From the NCBI GenBank assembly GCA_029465975.1, contig CM055730.1:24798344-24862343 (forward strand): a stretch of DNA of 64,000 nucleotides, in the 5' to 3' direction. Origin of the DNA: Dallia pectoralis (taxonomy: Eukaryota > Chordata > Actinopteri > Esociformes > Umbridae). The stretch's first letter is position 1. Each line of letters opens with the position of its first letter. The position numbers and the translations under genes are program-made. This document shows, in pieces, positions 57,401 through 62,160 of this stretch. The notes beneath the pieces were generated by a model. The model searched no databases. It was given only the letters and a program-made list of their open reading frames with translations, and was not told the origin of the DNA.

Positions 57401-58020
57401 TGTTCAACGTTATATGTATATTTGTAGACTATTATTCGAATATTATTTTCACTAAATCTAAATTAGTGTAAAAGCTCAGCTCAGCCAGTTTAGAGTTATG
57501 AGCAAAAGCCGGGTACTAACTTTGAACTAACAAGTTCTGTTGAGGCAGTGTCTTTCTAATTTACATGCGAGTATGCAATCGAGGGGAAAAATGGAACTGG
57601 CCAGCCATTGACCAGAATATTCAGTGTATGGTGAAAGAGGTGACCAAAATCGCCAAAAACCGCAATCTATACTTCCATGTGAGAAATTACCAAGAAACTT
57701 AACGTGTTGTGCAACCCAGTGTAATACACCCTGCATATAACAGCGCAAGTGGGTTCCAACCTGAATATGATTAGGATTTTAATGGACAAAAATGTGTTTT
57801 TTTTAAGATAACATTTTTCCGTTATCCAACATGCAAACTGTTACTGTCAGTATAAGTAGTACTGTATTTATCTTTAATTCATAAAAGCTGAATAACCATC
57901 CTGTTTTTCATAAGTCAGCAGTACAACACATCTGTCCTTAGGGTTCGGAAATTGTCACAGTTTTCGCCCAAGATGGAGACCTGGGAATGCCAAACCCAAT
58001 TCATTACTACCTTGAAAGTG
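28787..58020 (+). CDS. cdhr1: cdhr1 gene, seven internal exons (whole span)
   Basis: The seven exons listed separately encode 239 contiguous codons in frame. The order is: cadherin EC1 end (LNGTDPEG, LDRE), EC2 (DANDERPVF linker, AVDRDTGSGGSV, DYERS, DIQDTDPIF linker), and the first strand of EC3 (FAQDGDLGMPNP). Linker motifs bind calcium between repeats. Exon boundaries and wording follow CDHR1, a single-pass cadherin-related protein at the base of photoreceptor outer segments that is needed for disc formation; loss causes cone-rod dystrophy in humans. The signal-peptide exons and the later repeats, membrane segment and tail are not seen here. Introns are 16.8, 0.16, 1.7, 0.6, 3.5 and 5.7 kb, bloated by transposons, yet no exon is damaged. 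Which teleost paralogue (a or b) is unknown. Confidence 0.88.
29630..29830 (+). repeat. Teleost short interspersed repeat
   Basis: Wording such as TAACTGTCCTGCTCAATGAC, GGGGGATTAGAACAAGGAAC and CCCTAACCATTAGGCCAC matches the tail of a widespread fish repeat whose full form has 'cttgctcaagggca ... ggttcgaacc ... ctaaccactaggccac'. A diverged copy of its other half is at 62,000-62,160. Confidence 0.45.
30060..30369 (+). mobile_element. Left part of a decayed LTR element split by a Harbinger insertion
   Basis: Pro/Glu/Trp-rich repeats (ESPEEW-like units: CCGGAGGAGTGG at about 30,105 and 30,213, CTGAAGGAGTGG near 30,173) run to CCTGTCTGCATGCC. The continuation GGCCTTTAGGGGTGTGGGGG then TGTCACGAGTGG lies at 41,071-41,105, on the far side of the 10.7-kb insertion. 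The order, proline-rich repeats then purine tract then LTR, is that of the other minisatellite LTR elements here. Frames are broken. Confidence 0.55.
30617..31124 (+). repeat. hAT-like end plus 58-bp polypyrimidine tandem repeats
   Basis: CAGTGGCGGGCCGTGCATTT at 30,619 looks like the 5' end of a hAT-type element; the matching 3' end was not found. At 30,909-31,072 a unit of about 58 bp (TTCTTGTAATTGTTTTTTTT then CTTTTGAAACTCGTTTTGTAC) repeats three times. Confidence 0.45.
32290..33012 (+). promoter_or_regulatory. 5' LTR of the endogenous retrovirus
   Basis: Starts TGTTATGGAATTTTATG and ends CCACGACA. A TATA-like ACCATAAAAGG lies near 32,562 and a second A/T box (CCTTTAAATACC) near 32,738. 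ATTAAA polyadenylation-like signals lie near 32,917 and 32,988. Which TATA-like box is used cannot be decided by eye. No coding function is inferred for the 90-codon frame it contains. Confidence 0.9.
33015..33033 (+). other. Primer-binding site, tRNA-Pro-like
   Basis: TGGGGGCATCGTCCGAGAT starts 2 nt after the LTR. It matches the gammaretroviral proline-tRNA site except for one extra base and one change. Confidence 0.7.
33635..35200 (+). CDS. gag: Retroviral Gag polyprotein (intact)
   Basis: 521 codons, uninterrupted. Residues 1-6 MGNYMC give a Gly-2 for N-myristoylation. Residues 1-115 form a matrix-like domain (YGDWTCEQLDLWELLG, VDWKAYNKWREQ). A Pro-rich spacer carries the PPPY late-budding motif at 126-129. 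The capsid starts near 215 (VYRPWSPADL) and has a major-homology-like stretch at about 321-346 (QTLGEKVSDYRNRLEKAF). A basic Arg run lies at 439-447, and one CCHC zinc knuckle at 467-480 (CFNCGAFGHWARDC) marks the nucleocapsid. It ends in TGA, after which a gammaretrovirus would read through into protease; here nothing similar follows. Gag assembles particles at the membrane and packages RNA. Its intactness on a pol-less provirus suggests youth or selection. Confidence 0.9.
   Translation: MGNYMCIGKPSVDTERYVVGPAKIMTDKYGDWTCEQLDLWELLGFPAHGSFSQRQILLLKDKLEDFEQGKIKVSRGNRQKVDWKAYNKWREQTDIRAKRCSTGLVNRCVLACPNQVDAACPPADRPPPYRGVTTTAPAVPTMPTASDLMENIRGGGLYPSVFGLHRVSHAAERTQSTTAACPREQHSIDAGQFPMVEVANPAGGGDTDNPATILVYRPWSPADLRDVASTLPDPETEGGEEFVRVFLQIVNQYRPTSVEIETILMKALQLKWGRVKRNWPSERNIMFNWDAHSDYRSAVEQLSTGLIAAFPKRMNWEKISDCKQTLGEKVSDYRNRLEKAFELHSGMGKRPDGDEESAWEQQCKMRLVAGLLPDIRKHIQNHCVDLDEGRMETVWPYFKHAERVYEDQLYKQTEERRERETQIQMAQLEFYSRGYSGGRRRRRASRRGQYRHQGDDNSSQSPNSDSCFNCGAFGHWARDCTVPDTRDYYHGNRDSIGDGDGTTADDQLERHRTHGCHRQGY
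35201..37102 (+). other. Provirus interior where pol should be; no coding recognised
   Basis: 1.9 kb, AT-rich, without frames above about 75 codons. None of the reverse transcriptase (YxDD), RNase H or integrase (HHCC, DDE) signatures was seen in any + frame. GGGGGGGGGCTGG near 36,327 and a GA-rich stretch near 36,485 (GGAGAAACCAAGAGGGGATG) stand out. An intron acceptor for env would be expected before 37,103 but is not obvious. Confidence 0.6.
37103..37522 (+). CDS. Short env-like frame of the provirus
   Basis: 139 codons immediately upstream of the 3' LTR, where env belongs. A basic start (MEPARRPWNPYRRIGG) precedes a hydrophobic segment at about residues 22-39 that could be a signal peptide or membrane anchor. 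Then comes a Cys-rich stretch with CNVNNC, CVCNNDSMIC and sequons at NST, NDS and NVS. It ends in TAG with no transmembrane subunit, furin site or CX6CC motif. It may be a truncated surface-protein start or a small accessory membrane protein. The assignment rests on position and composition only. Confidence 0.45.
   Translation: MEPARRPWNPYRRIGGMRCNIALHLAFSLIVVIVLWFSDLQHYKPNVNLNKTGIEKGVKARSQGLLRKQISCNVNNCQPNDEWFIMTDPKITVYVDVSSLINSTECVCNNDSMICHVNVSDDQRVPTYLLMFFSNMFND
37808..37820 (+). other. Polypurine tract
   Basis: AAAAAGGGCAGAT directly upstream of the 3' LTR, in the position where plus-strand DNA synthesis is primed. Confidence 0.65.
37821..38543 (+). repeat. 3' LTR of the endogenous retrovirus
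   Basis: 723 bp at a constant 5,531-bp offset from the 5' LTR; no differences were noticed on reading both. It is followed by CAAA, the right copy of the target duplication. Confidence 0.92.
38590..39245 (+). repeat. GATAATAGGGAAAGGAGAGA minisatellite
   Basis: Units of about 30-38 bp built from GATAATAGGGAAAGGAGAGA and GAGGTCAGGGGTCAGGGT, in about 20 copies. Units are present with or without the extra GGTCAG. Purine-rich on the + strand. Confidence 0.9.
39284..39490 (+). repeat. (CA)n / (CAGA)n microsatellite
   Basis: About 210 bp of CACACACAGA and CAGACAGA repeats directly after the minisatellite. Confidence 0.95.
40360..40940. repeat. Fold-back sequence inside the Harbinger element
   Basis: The left arm at about 40,360-40,510 (GGAAGAAAATCTGTCTCACC, TTTGCATTGAAATAATGCAT) is inverted in the right arm at about 40,735-40,930 (ATGCATTATTTCAATGCAAA, GAGACAGATTTTTTCCATAT), around a loop of about 225 bp. 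Within each arm a TTTGCATTGAA(T) motif repeats three to four times. Confidence 0.7.
41071..41350 (+). repeat. Right part of the split LTR element: purine tract and LTR start
   Basis: GGGGTGTGGGGGTAC precedes TGTCACGAGTGGTGAG at 41,094. The LTR start matches 716 (TGTCACGAGTGGT, GCACTTCCTG). Its 3' end is not clear, and the next element begins at 41,370. Confidence 0.55.
41370..41679 (-). repeat. LTR of the second minisatellite-type element
   Basis: 310 bp with TGTCAG/CTGACA ends. TCTTTATTTT near 41,420 is the reversed polyadenylation signal, giving minus-strand sense. Confidence 0.8.
41370..42897 (-). mobile_element. Second minisatellite-type LTR element, right LTR truncated
   Basis: The left LTR 41,370-41,679 is TGTCAGGGTTAG ... 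AATCTGACA. The right end keeps only the last ~66 bp of the LTR (CTCGCTGGCAAGAGGAGTGT ... TCTGACA, to 42,897). TGTAA flanks both ends (41,365-41,369 and 42,898-42,902), so the truncation arose within the integrated copy or its precursor. The minus strand carries SEPVP/DPV-type Pro-Val repeats (42,150-42,230 and 41,850-42,070) and an acidic AEDSEEEYLEEYSG stretch near 42,600, like the element at 2,849-7,213. There is no pol. The purine tract, minus strand GGGGGGATAC, lies next to 41,680. Confidence 0.8.
43617..44215 (+). mobile_element. piggyBac-type repeat end (CACTAGGAGCGCC family)
   Basis: TTAA (43,617-43,620) followed by CACTAGGAGCGCCAACAGCC. The same text is found inverted ending at 51,039 before TTAA 51,040-51,043, with hundreds of bp of shared flank (ACCGATCACACCTCACTGGG, ATCCAATTACATCTACGTAT). 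No transposase seen. Confidence 0.6.
44225..44560 (+). repeat. 31-bp tandem repeat
   Basis: GGTCCGTTCTATATGAAACT + GGACCCGTTTT repeats about 10-11 times. An inverted block of about four units lies at 50,262-50,390. Confidence 0.9.
45560..45682 (+). mobile_element. Tc1/mariner-type terminal fragment
   Basis: Ends GGGGTTTAAATACGTTTGCA then ATGCACTGTA, which inverted gives TACAGTGCATTGCAAACGTA, like fish Tc1 terminal repeats (TACAGTG start, TA target). The other end and the transposase are absent. Confidence 0.5.
45777..45827 (+). CDS. cdhr1: cdhr1 exon (EC1 end)
   Basis: 51 bp between acceptor CACTCAAG and donor AAG|GTAAGC, phase 0 on both sides. Encodes TLDSIEVFVSITDGRNK, the F-G strand of EC1 with the conserved (I/V)xDG. 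Small exons of this size and place are typical of CDHR1. Confidence 0.85.
45985..46074 (+). CDS. cdhr1: cdhr1 exon (EC1-EC2 linker)
   Basis: 90 bp, acceptor TATTTGCAG, donor GAG|GTAAGA, phase 0/0. Encodes VTEKVTVFVMDANDERPVF then QNLPSILDVPE. D-A-N-D-E-R-P is the calcium-binding linker between EC1 and EC2, and the terminal V-P-E starts EC2. Confidence 0.92.
47773..47859 (+). CDS. cdhr1: cdhr1 exon (EC2)
   Basis: 87 bp, acceptor CTTTTCCTAG, donor CAG|GTACTA, phase 0/0. Contains YKVLAVDRDTGSGGSVSFYI; the D-R-D-T-G-S-G-G motif is the calcium-site loop and is characteristic of CDHR1. Confidence 0.92.
48450..48569 (+). CDS. cdhr1: cdhr1 exon (EC2)
   Basis: 120 bp, acceptor CGTTACAG, donor AAG|GTGATA, phase 0/0. 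Contains FVIDRHSGVLRTKPGEMLDY and ERSTTHYITIVAK: the I-D-x-x-S-G-V-L strand and the L-D-Y-E-R-S motif of a cadherin repeat. Confidence 0.92.
48708..49063 (-). repeat. Solo LTR, minus strand, in a cdhr1 intron
   Basis: TGTCACGTAATCC ... CTTACGTGACA, 356 bp, with imperfect 5-bp flanks GTTGA and GGTGA. In minus-strand sense it starts TGTCACGTAAGTGGTGAG, like the LTRs at 716 and 41,094. Its interior (reversed AATAAACACCAC-type and TGTGTAAGCGCAATTC blocks) is shared with 20,079-20,410 and 51,212-51,479. No internal sequence, so it is probably an LTR-LTR recombinant. Confidence 0.75.
49500..51211 (+). mobile_element. Decayed piggyBac transposon with nested repeat
   Basis: A transposase scrap (about 49,540-49,800) is followed by 3' sequence shared with 9,950-10,954 and, inverted, 52,638-53,660. 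It ends CTTCTAGTG next to TTAA 51,208-51,211. A second TTAA-type repeat (about 50,150-51,039, ending GGCGCTCCTAGTG|TTAA) lies inside it. Confidence 0.6.
49540..49800 (+). pseudogene. piggyBac transposase fragment
   Basis: Reads DIMRYLLFDDTHKSFSDSD and, after a frame change, ITVDEQLFPTKARCRFT then (M)ANKRNKFGIKFIV. T-V-D-E-Q-L-F-P holds the first catalytic Asp (codon 49,668-49,670) of the DDE_Tnp_1_7 domain, and K-F-G-I-K-F is a conserved follow-up. Stops and shifts inactivate it. The N-terminus and the later catalytic residues are absent. Confidence 0.7.
51212..51479 (+). repeat. Truncated LTR
   Basis: Shares AGGTCCC(C/T)TG(G/T)TTAGGTT, TTGTGTAAGCG(A/C) and AATAAACACCAC(A/G)AAC blocks with 20,190-20,400 and ends TCTGTGACA. 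Its left end abuts the TTAA of the piggyBac copy. Confidence 0.6.
52058..52201 (+). CDS. cdhr1: cdhr1 exon (EC2-EC3 linker)
   Basis: 144 bp, acceptor GGAAATAG, donor CCA|GTAAGT, phase 0/0. Contains DGGGNYNGKEQTMSSSATLT and INVVDIQDTDPIFVGTPYFG, then YVYEVSVP. D-I-Q-D-T-D-P-I-F is a variant calcium linker with Gln in place of the usual Asn, and F-V-G-T-P-Y is strongly CDHR1-like. Confidence 0.93.
52638..54200 (-). mobile_element. Decayed piggyBac transposon, minus strand
   Basis: Begins at TTAA 52,638-52,641 with CACTAGAAGAGCCGGAAG. Its first ~1 kb is the inverse of 9,950-10,954. At 54,070-54,190 the minus strand reads ANITFDEQLFPTKK, the same transposase region as at 49,655-49,690, now frameshifted. 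The 5' end is not found; it is replaced by the next repeat at about 54,210. Confidence 0.6.
54457..54622 (+). pseudogene. THAP zinc-finger domain, frameshifted
   Basis: ATG at 54,457: MVDHCCAPGCTNKRWKKKG then SFYRIPKDAE, with the C-x(2-4)-C pair and F-Y-R-I-P-K-D of a THAP DNA-binding domain. A shift near 54,550 separates this from AKWISTIKRARSQQ, which holds the conserved Trp. The second zinc-ligand pair (C...H) is not found. THAP domains occur in P-element-like and other transposases and in host regulators. A transposon origin is likelier given the neighbourhood. Confidence 0.65.
54990..55211 (-). pseudogene. Fragment resembling the SWIM/YqaJ proteins of fish mobile elements
   Basis: The minus strand reads FYSGDSLKAYKSLEGYKWTQ SGFVTNIQLWNL. 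'SGxSLKAYKSLEAY..F.SGWV' is wording I associate with predicted fish proteins that carry a SWIM finger and a YqaJ-type nuclease, often near THAP domains. The assignment is from memory of the family and covers only about 45 residues. No catalytic residue is present. Confidence 0.3.
55553..55930 (+). pseudogene. SANT/Myb-like DNA-binding protein fragment
   Basis: From ATG 55,553: MEGYAELECLIKTQGNTAKS VKERRAG, then after a shift near 55,625 GWQKVADKLN, and further on GLNRTWEQLKVKY near 55,870. W-Q-K-(V/I)-A-D and R-T-x-E-Q-L-K-x-K-Y are hallmarks of the Myb/SANT-like proteins accompanying Harbinger transposons in fish. A middle part is missing and frames are broken. Confidence 0.45.
55970..56560 (+). 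repeat. Interspersed repeat unit; empty-site copy of the Harbinger insertion
   Basis: Starts with AAAACACAGGTAAATGCATG (also at 10,953). It matches 18,040-19,105 without the MITE, and contains three degenerate copies of AAAGGGTCTTGTCCATCTCG (56,178-56,310). Confidence 0.65.
56540..56790 (-). pseudogene. piggyBac transposase fragment
   Basis: The minus strand reads ERFELTNEELKAFIGLLYVI, then GGKSVNLEDYWSADLGNSWE and FRHFRQIYY. E-L-K-A-F-I-G-L-L and L-E-D-Y-W-S are typical of the N-terminal part of DDE_Tnp_1_7. A stop lies just upstream (near 56,757). The solo LTR at 56,811 cuts off the remainder. Confidence 0.75.
56811..57300 (+). repeat. Solo LTR
   Basis: TGTAAGGATCGG ... CATTCGTGACA, 490 bp, with an AATAAA at about 57,224 and near-matching flanks CAAAG / CAAGG. 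It lies inside piggyBac-derived sequence in the large cdhr1 intron. A distinct family from the other LTRs, though the TGT(A/C)A(A/C)G start is similar to the minus-strand start at 7,213. Confidence 0.75.
57490..57640 (+). repeat. Fragment of the inverted-repeat-arm family
   Basis: GGGTACTAACTTTGAACT ... GGAACTGGCCAGCCATTGAC matches 2,099-2,205 and, inverted, 8,700-8,790. Confidence 0.65.
57942..58020 (+). CDS. cdhr1: cdhr1 exon (EC3 start)
   Basis: 79 bp, acceptor CTGTCCTTAG, donor AGTG|GTAAGC, entering in phase 0 and leaving in phase 1. Encodes GSEIVTVFAQDGDLGMPNPI then HYYLESG. A-Q-D-G-D-x-G-x-P-N is the calcium loop of EC3. The next exon should start with the rest of a Gly codon; none was seen up to 64,000, so that intron is longer than 5.9 kb. 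Confidence 0.92.
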
Positions 58021-59244
58021 GTAAGCTCCAATAATTATTCAGTAGATTAGTATTTTTTTTTCAATGGAAATTAAGTCAGTAGACTGAGATGGCCATGAAA
58101 ATGACTTTGTTACCCTCAAGGATCGGCCTATTTGTATGTTCCCTAGACAAACCCTTTGGTTTGTTGCATGTTCTAACCTGTAGTCTCTAAGCCAATGACA
58201 CTGTGTTATATAGAATTGATCCCCCTGCTGATAAGGCTACAGCTTTGCAGGGATCTAATTTTGATTTAAACTGGGTGTTAAATATGTTATTTTCTTAATC
58301 TAAACATATGCCTGTAGATTTGGGAATGTTTACTCTCAATGGTGCTAATATTAAATGTTTCCTAGCACACAAATACCTGTTCATATGGACAGATAAGAAT
58401 CTTTTGCTTAAAAACAAGGAGATTAACTTGTTAGATCATTTAGGATGAATGTTTTAAAATGCTTTCTGTATAGAAATAGGTCATACATTATCTAGCAGAA
58501 AGTAAATTCTTCAGTTGACTTTCATGCTTGTTACTAACAATGGGCCATATTTTTCAACCGTTCTTTAGAACAAATTCGTTCTTAAAACCCACTTATGCAG
58601 TTTCCACGAAGATTCTGACATTCACCAATGTTTACTTATCTGGAATTTGTTCTTAGGAAAGAACAGAATTAACGCACAGTGAAAAGCACTCTTACGCAGA
58701 TTTGCACGCTGACATTTTCGTGACAAATCATTAGTCTCTGTGTTTTCATCAATTGTACAGTGCTTTAAATATTATGAAGAATAACATTATGAATAATATT
58801 CAATTATTTTAAATATTTGCATATATTTAACACTTTTCTGTGGATGGCACACCCGAGATTGCGGGCACACCCGAGATTGCGGGCACACACAATAGAGGAA
58901 CCCTATTGTTATTGTGAGTTTTATTATTATTCTTGGGACAAAAAATGGGACAAAAATCGGCCCATAACTCAAAAAGTACATGGTAACTTTTTCTTCGATA
59001 GCCCCTGACACACTACCCTACTGACCCCTGCCCCAGTTCGACCACCAGGGGCACTACAGTACACACCCTAAAATAATTATTTCACAATGATGCCATTTCC
59101 ACCCCGTTTGACTTAGAATGCTACAATTTTTTGTACATGCCTCATTCCTCATGAGGAACAAAAAAGCCTCAAGAGCCCATAAAGTCCGCCATGATGGATT
59201 TTTCCCCATTATGCAAATTTCCCAAAACCTACAAAAATTATCTT

Positions 59245-59980
59245 CTATGCGCCCGTCACTCCAATTGACTAGCCACTTGACAATAACGTGTGTGATGACT
59301 GTCTGTCTATAGGGTCTTCAGGAATAAGACATTCATTGCAAGATGGCTGAGAAAATGGCCAACAAGTGAAACACTTTGTGTAACGCACAATAACTGGGCG
59401 GCTCTCTATATAAAAACAAAGACTTACGGATATATTGTCTCAGTACACATGAAGAGGACATCCCCATGAACTAATCTGTCAATGCCAGAGTCTGTCGGTC
59501 AAAACACAACCAGATGACAGATTGCTGAGTTTTGACAGTTTTTGCTACAAGCTAACCGCTAATGCAATCACACGCACAAATATTAACTATAAATCAGCCG
59601 TCACTCCAATTGACTAGCCACTTTACAATCATGTGTGGGATGAATGTCTGTCTATAGGGTCTTAAGGAATAAGACATTTGTTGCAAGATGCCGACCAAAT
59701 GGCCAAGAAGTAAAACAACGCACAAATATTAACTATAAATCAGCCGTCACTCCGATTGACTAGCCACTTTACAATCATGTGTGGGATGAATGTCTGTCTA
59801 TAGGGTCTTAAGGAATAAGACATTTGTTGCAAGATGCCGACAAAATGGCCAAGAAGTAAAACAACGCACAAATATTAACTATAAATCAGCCGTCACTCCG
59901 ATTGACTAGCCAGTTCACAATCATGTGTGGGATGACTGTCTGTCTATAGGGTTTTCAGGAATAAGACATTTGTTGCAAGA
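59245..59980 (+). repeat. 146-bp tandem repeat block
   Basis: ATTAACTATAAATCAGCCGT CACTCC(A/G)ATTGACTAGCC starts at about 59,581, 59,727 and 59,873, a 146-bp spacing. A diverged unit is at 59,245. Each contains TGTCTGTCTATAGGGT(C/T)TT and GGAATAAGACATT(T/C)(G/A)TTGCAAGA. Confidence 0.88.
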
Positions 59981-61999
59981 AAGGGGCGTGTCTATGTACA
60001 TTTTCATATTGCCTAATTTCTGTGTGTTCGGGATCAGCCCCACTGCTCCATATGTTAAAAATGGATGCCCTTTGGCGTACATGCCTTACTTCCCATGATG
60101 AACAAAAAAGCCTCTGGGACGCATATGATTTCCCATAATGGAATGTCTTGTACAGTCCAGATTTGGGAAAATGTACACAACACAATTTCTCCCAAACCGC
60201 TGGTCCAATTCACTTGCTTTTTGGCCTGACATGTGTGAAATTACTGTTTTTCAATTGTATATCAAGGAAAAACTAATATAATACAAAATGGCTGAAAGGG
60301 GCGTTTTTAAGTAAATGTACATATTGACTTAATTTATATTAGTCTATTAAATAATTGTAATTTTGACTGATGGTCTTTCTGACCTAACATGATTCAAGAT
60401 GGCATCACTCAGTAGTACCTTAAAAAGGTTTCACTTTGATATGTGAAAAAATTACTGAGTAAGAGCTTGATAAAACTGAATCAATTGGACCCAAAATAAA
60501 ACAAAGTGTCTAATATTAACGATAATGGCTCTTTGTATTTTGAATTGCAGGTTTAATTTAATCGAATGTTGGCTTGACATGTGTCAAAATATTGTCATTA
60601 AACTTGAAATAAAGCAAAATGAATACTTCGGAACTTATGTTACTGCAGGATTAGCCTCATTTCAGTCAACTGTCAAGCTCTGTTCTCCCAGCATGCATTG
60701 CGGTGGAATAATGGTTTATTTAGGTGAAATGCTGTTCTACCAGACATTTATTGTGTTCACCAGGTAATTTTTTTCGGTCTATTTTGTTAGGTTTATATTA
60801 TTTAAGACATTTCTTTCATCATGGGCAGTTTAAAAAAAATTGGGTTGCCACCGTGAGGTGGAAGACTGATGGTTTAAATGGGTTTGCTTAGCCGTTCCTT
60901 AGTTTAGTTATCAGGTTGGCCCTGTAGCCAAGGTCTACTGTGGGAGTTTATGCATTAACTCTGCTTTGGGCTGCTGGATGTCTGTCCGTATTAGTGCACT
61001 CTGTACTGTAACATGCCTCTATGACCTGTTATGTTCGCCATGAAGGATTGGACTGTACAGTCCTCATATGGGATAATGTACAAAACACTACTCCTCTTGA
61101 ACCAATGCTCAGATTTACTTGGTTGTTGGCATGACAAGTGTGTAATTATTTAATTGACTTGATTCCTGGCTTGACAGTTGTCAATTATTGTCATTCAACT
61201 TGAATTAAAGCAATATTAATACAGAAAATTCACTTGTAAGCATGATTACAATGCTAAGTGTTGGTCGGGAAGCGTTCCAACCAGCCAGTCTTTTTGAGAA
61301 ATAGAAAGATTAGCATCTTTGCTGTAGTTCATGAAGCGTTCCAGTCATTTGCATTGAAGTCACTTGTTGGCAAAGGTTAGCTTTTCGCTAGCATGGTTGC
61401 TCTCGTGACCCAGAATGCATTGCGGCCCACGAATAGATTTATTTGGGAGATATGCTGTTTAACCAGACATGTCCTCTGTTCACCAGGGCATTTTTTCGGT
61501 CCATTTTATTACGTTTATATATTTTAAGACACGTGTGTAATTCTGGGCAGTTTTTGGGTTGCAACCGTGAGTGGGAAGACTGACTGTTTAAATGGCTTGC
61601 TGAGCCGTTCAGTTGCTTAGTTGACAGAGGTGCTCTGTAGCAGAGGTATACAATCTGACTTAATGCATTACTTTTGCTTTGGGCTGGCTGGGCCTGTGCC
61701 CTTGTTAATGCAGACAGTGTTAATACCTTAATTCTGTAGGAAATGTGGATGCATTTGGAAATGCGCAACATGTCAATTTGGCCATGCAAAGTGGCCGTTC
61801 TATATCCTATTGAGTTTACTCATTGCCTCTGCATTGGGCTGACTGTGCTTGTGTCCTTACATTGCTAAAATCTAAATCATTATCTTTTGAGGAAGGAGAA
61901 AACCTATTGTTTTTGCACTGTTTTTATTAGCTTACCAGACATATTCACTTCATTGTCACACTATTCGACATCCTTCTAAAAGAAACCATTTCAATCACG

Positions 62000-62160
62000 T
62001 TTTAATCATTTAACAGATGCTCTTATCCAAATCAAACTACATTTATTACTCGAAAAAGTTCCTTGCCCAAAGATCCAAAAGACATTTGTCTTAATAGGGA
62101 ATTAAAGCAGAAACCTTCAAATTATGTCACTCCATAACCACTGAAACATTGACCTGCATA
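62000..62160 (+). repeat. Teleost interspersed repeat (CAGATGCTCTTATCCA type)
   Basis: TTTAACAGATGCTCTTATCC near 62,009, then GTTCCTTGCCCAAAG and CCATAACCACTGAAACATTG, the wording of a common fish repeat (usually 'cagacgctcttatccagagcgactta ... ctaaccactgagcca'). Confidence 0.5.
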
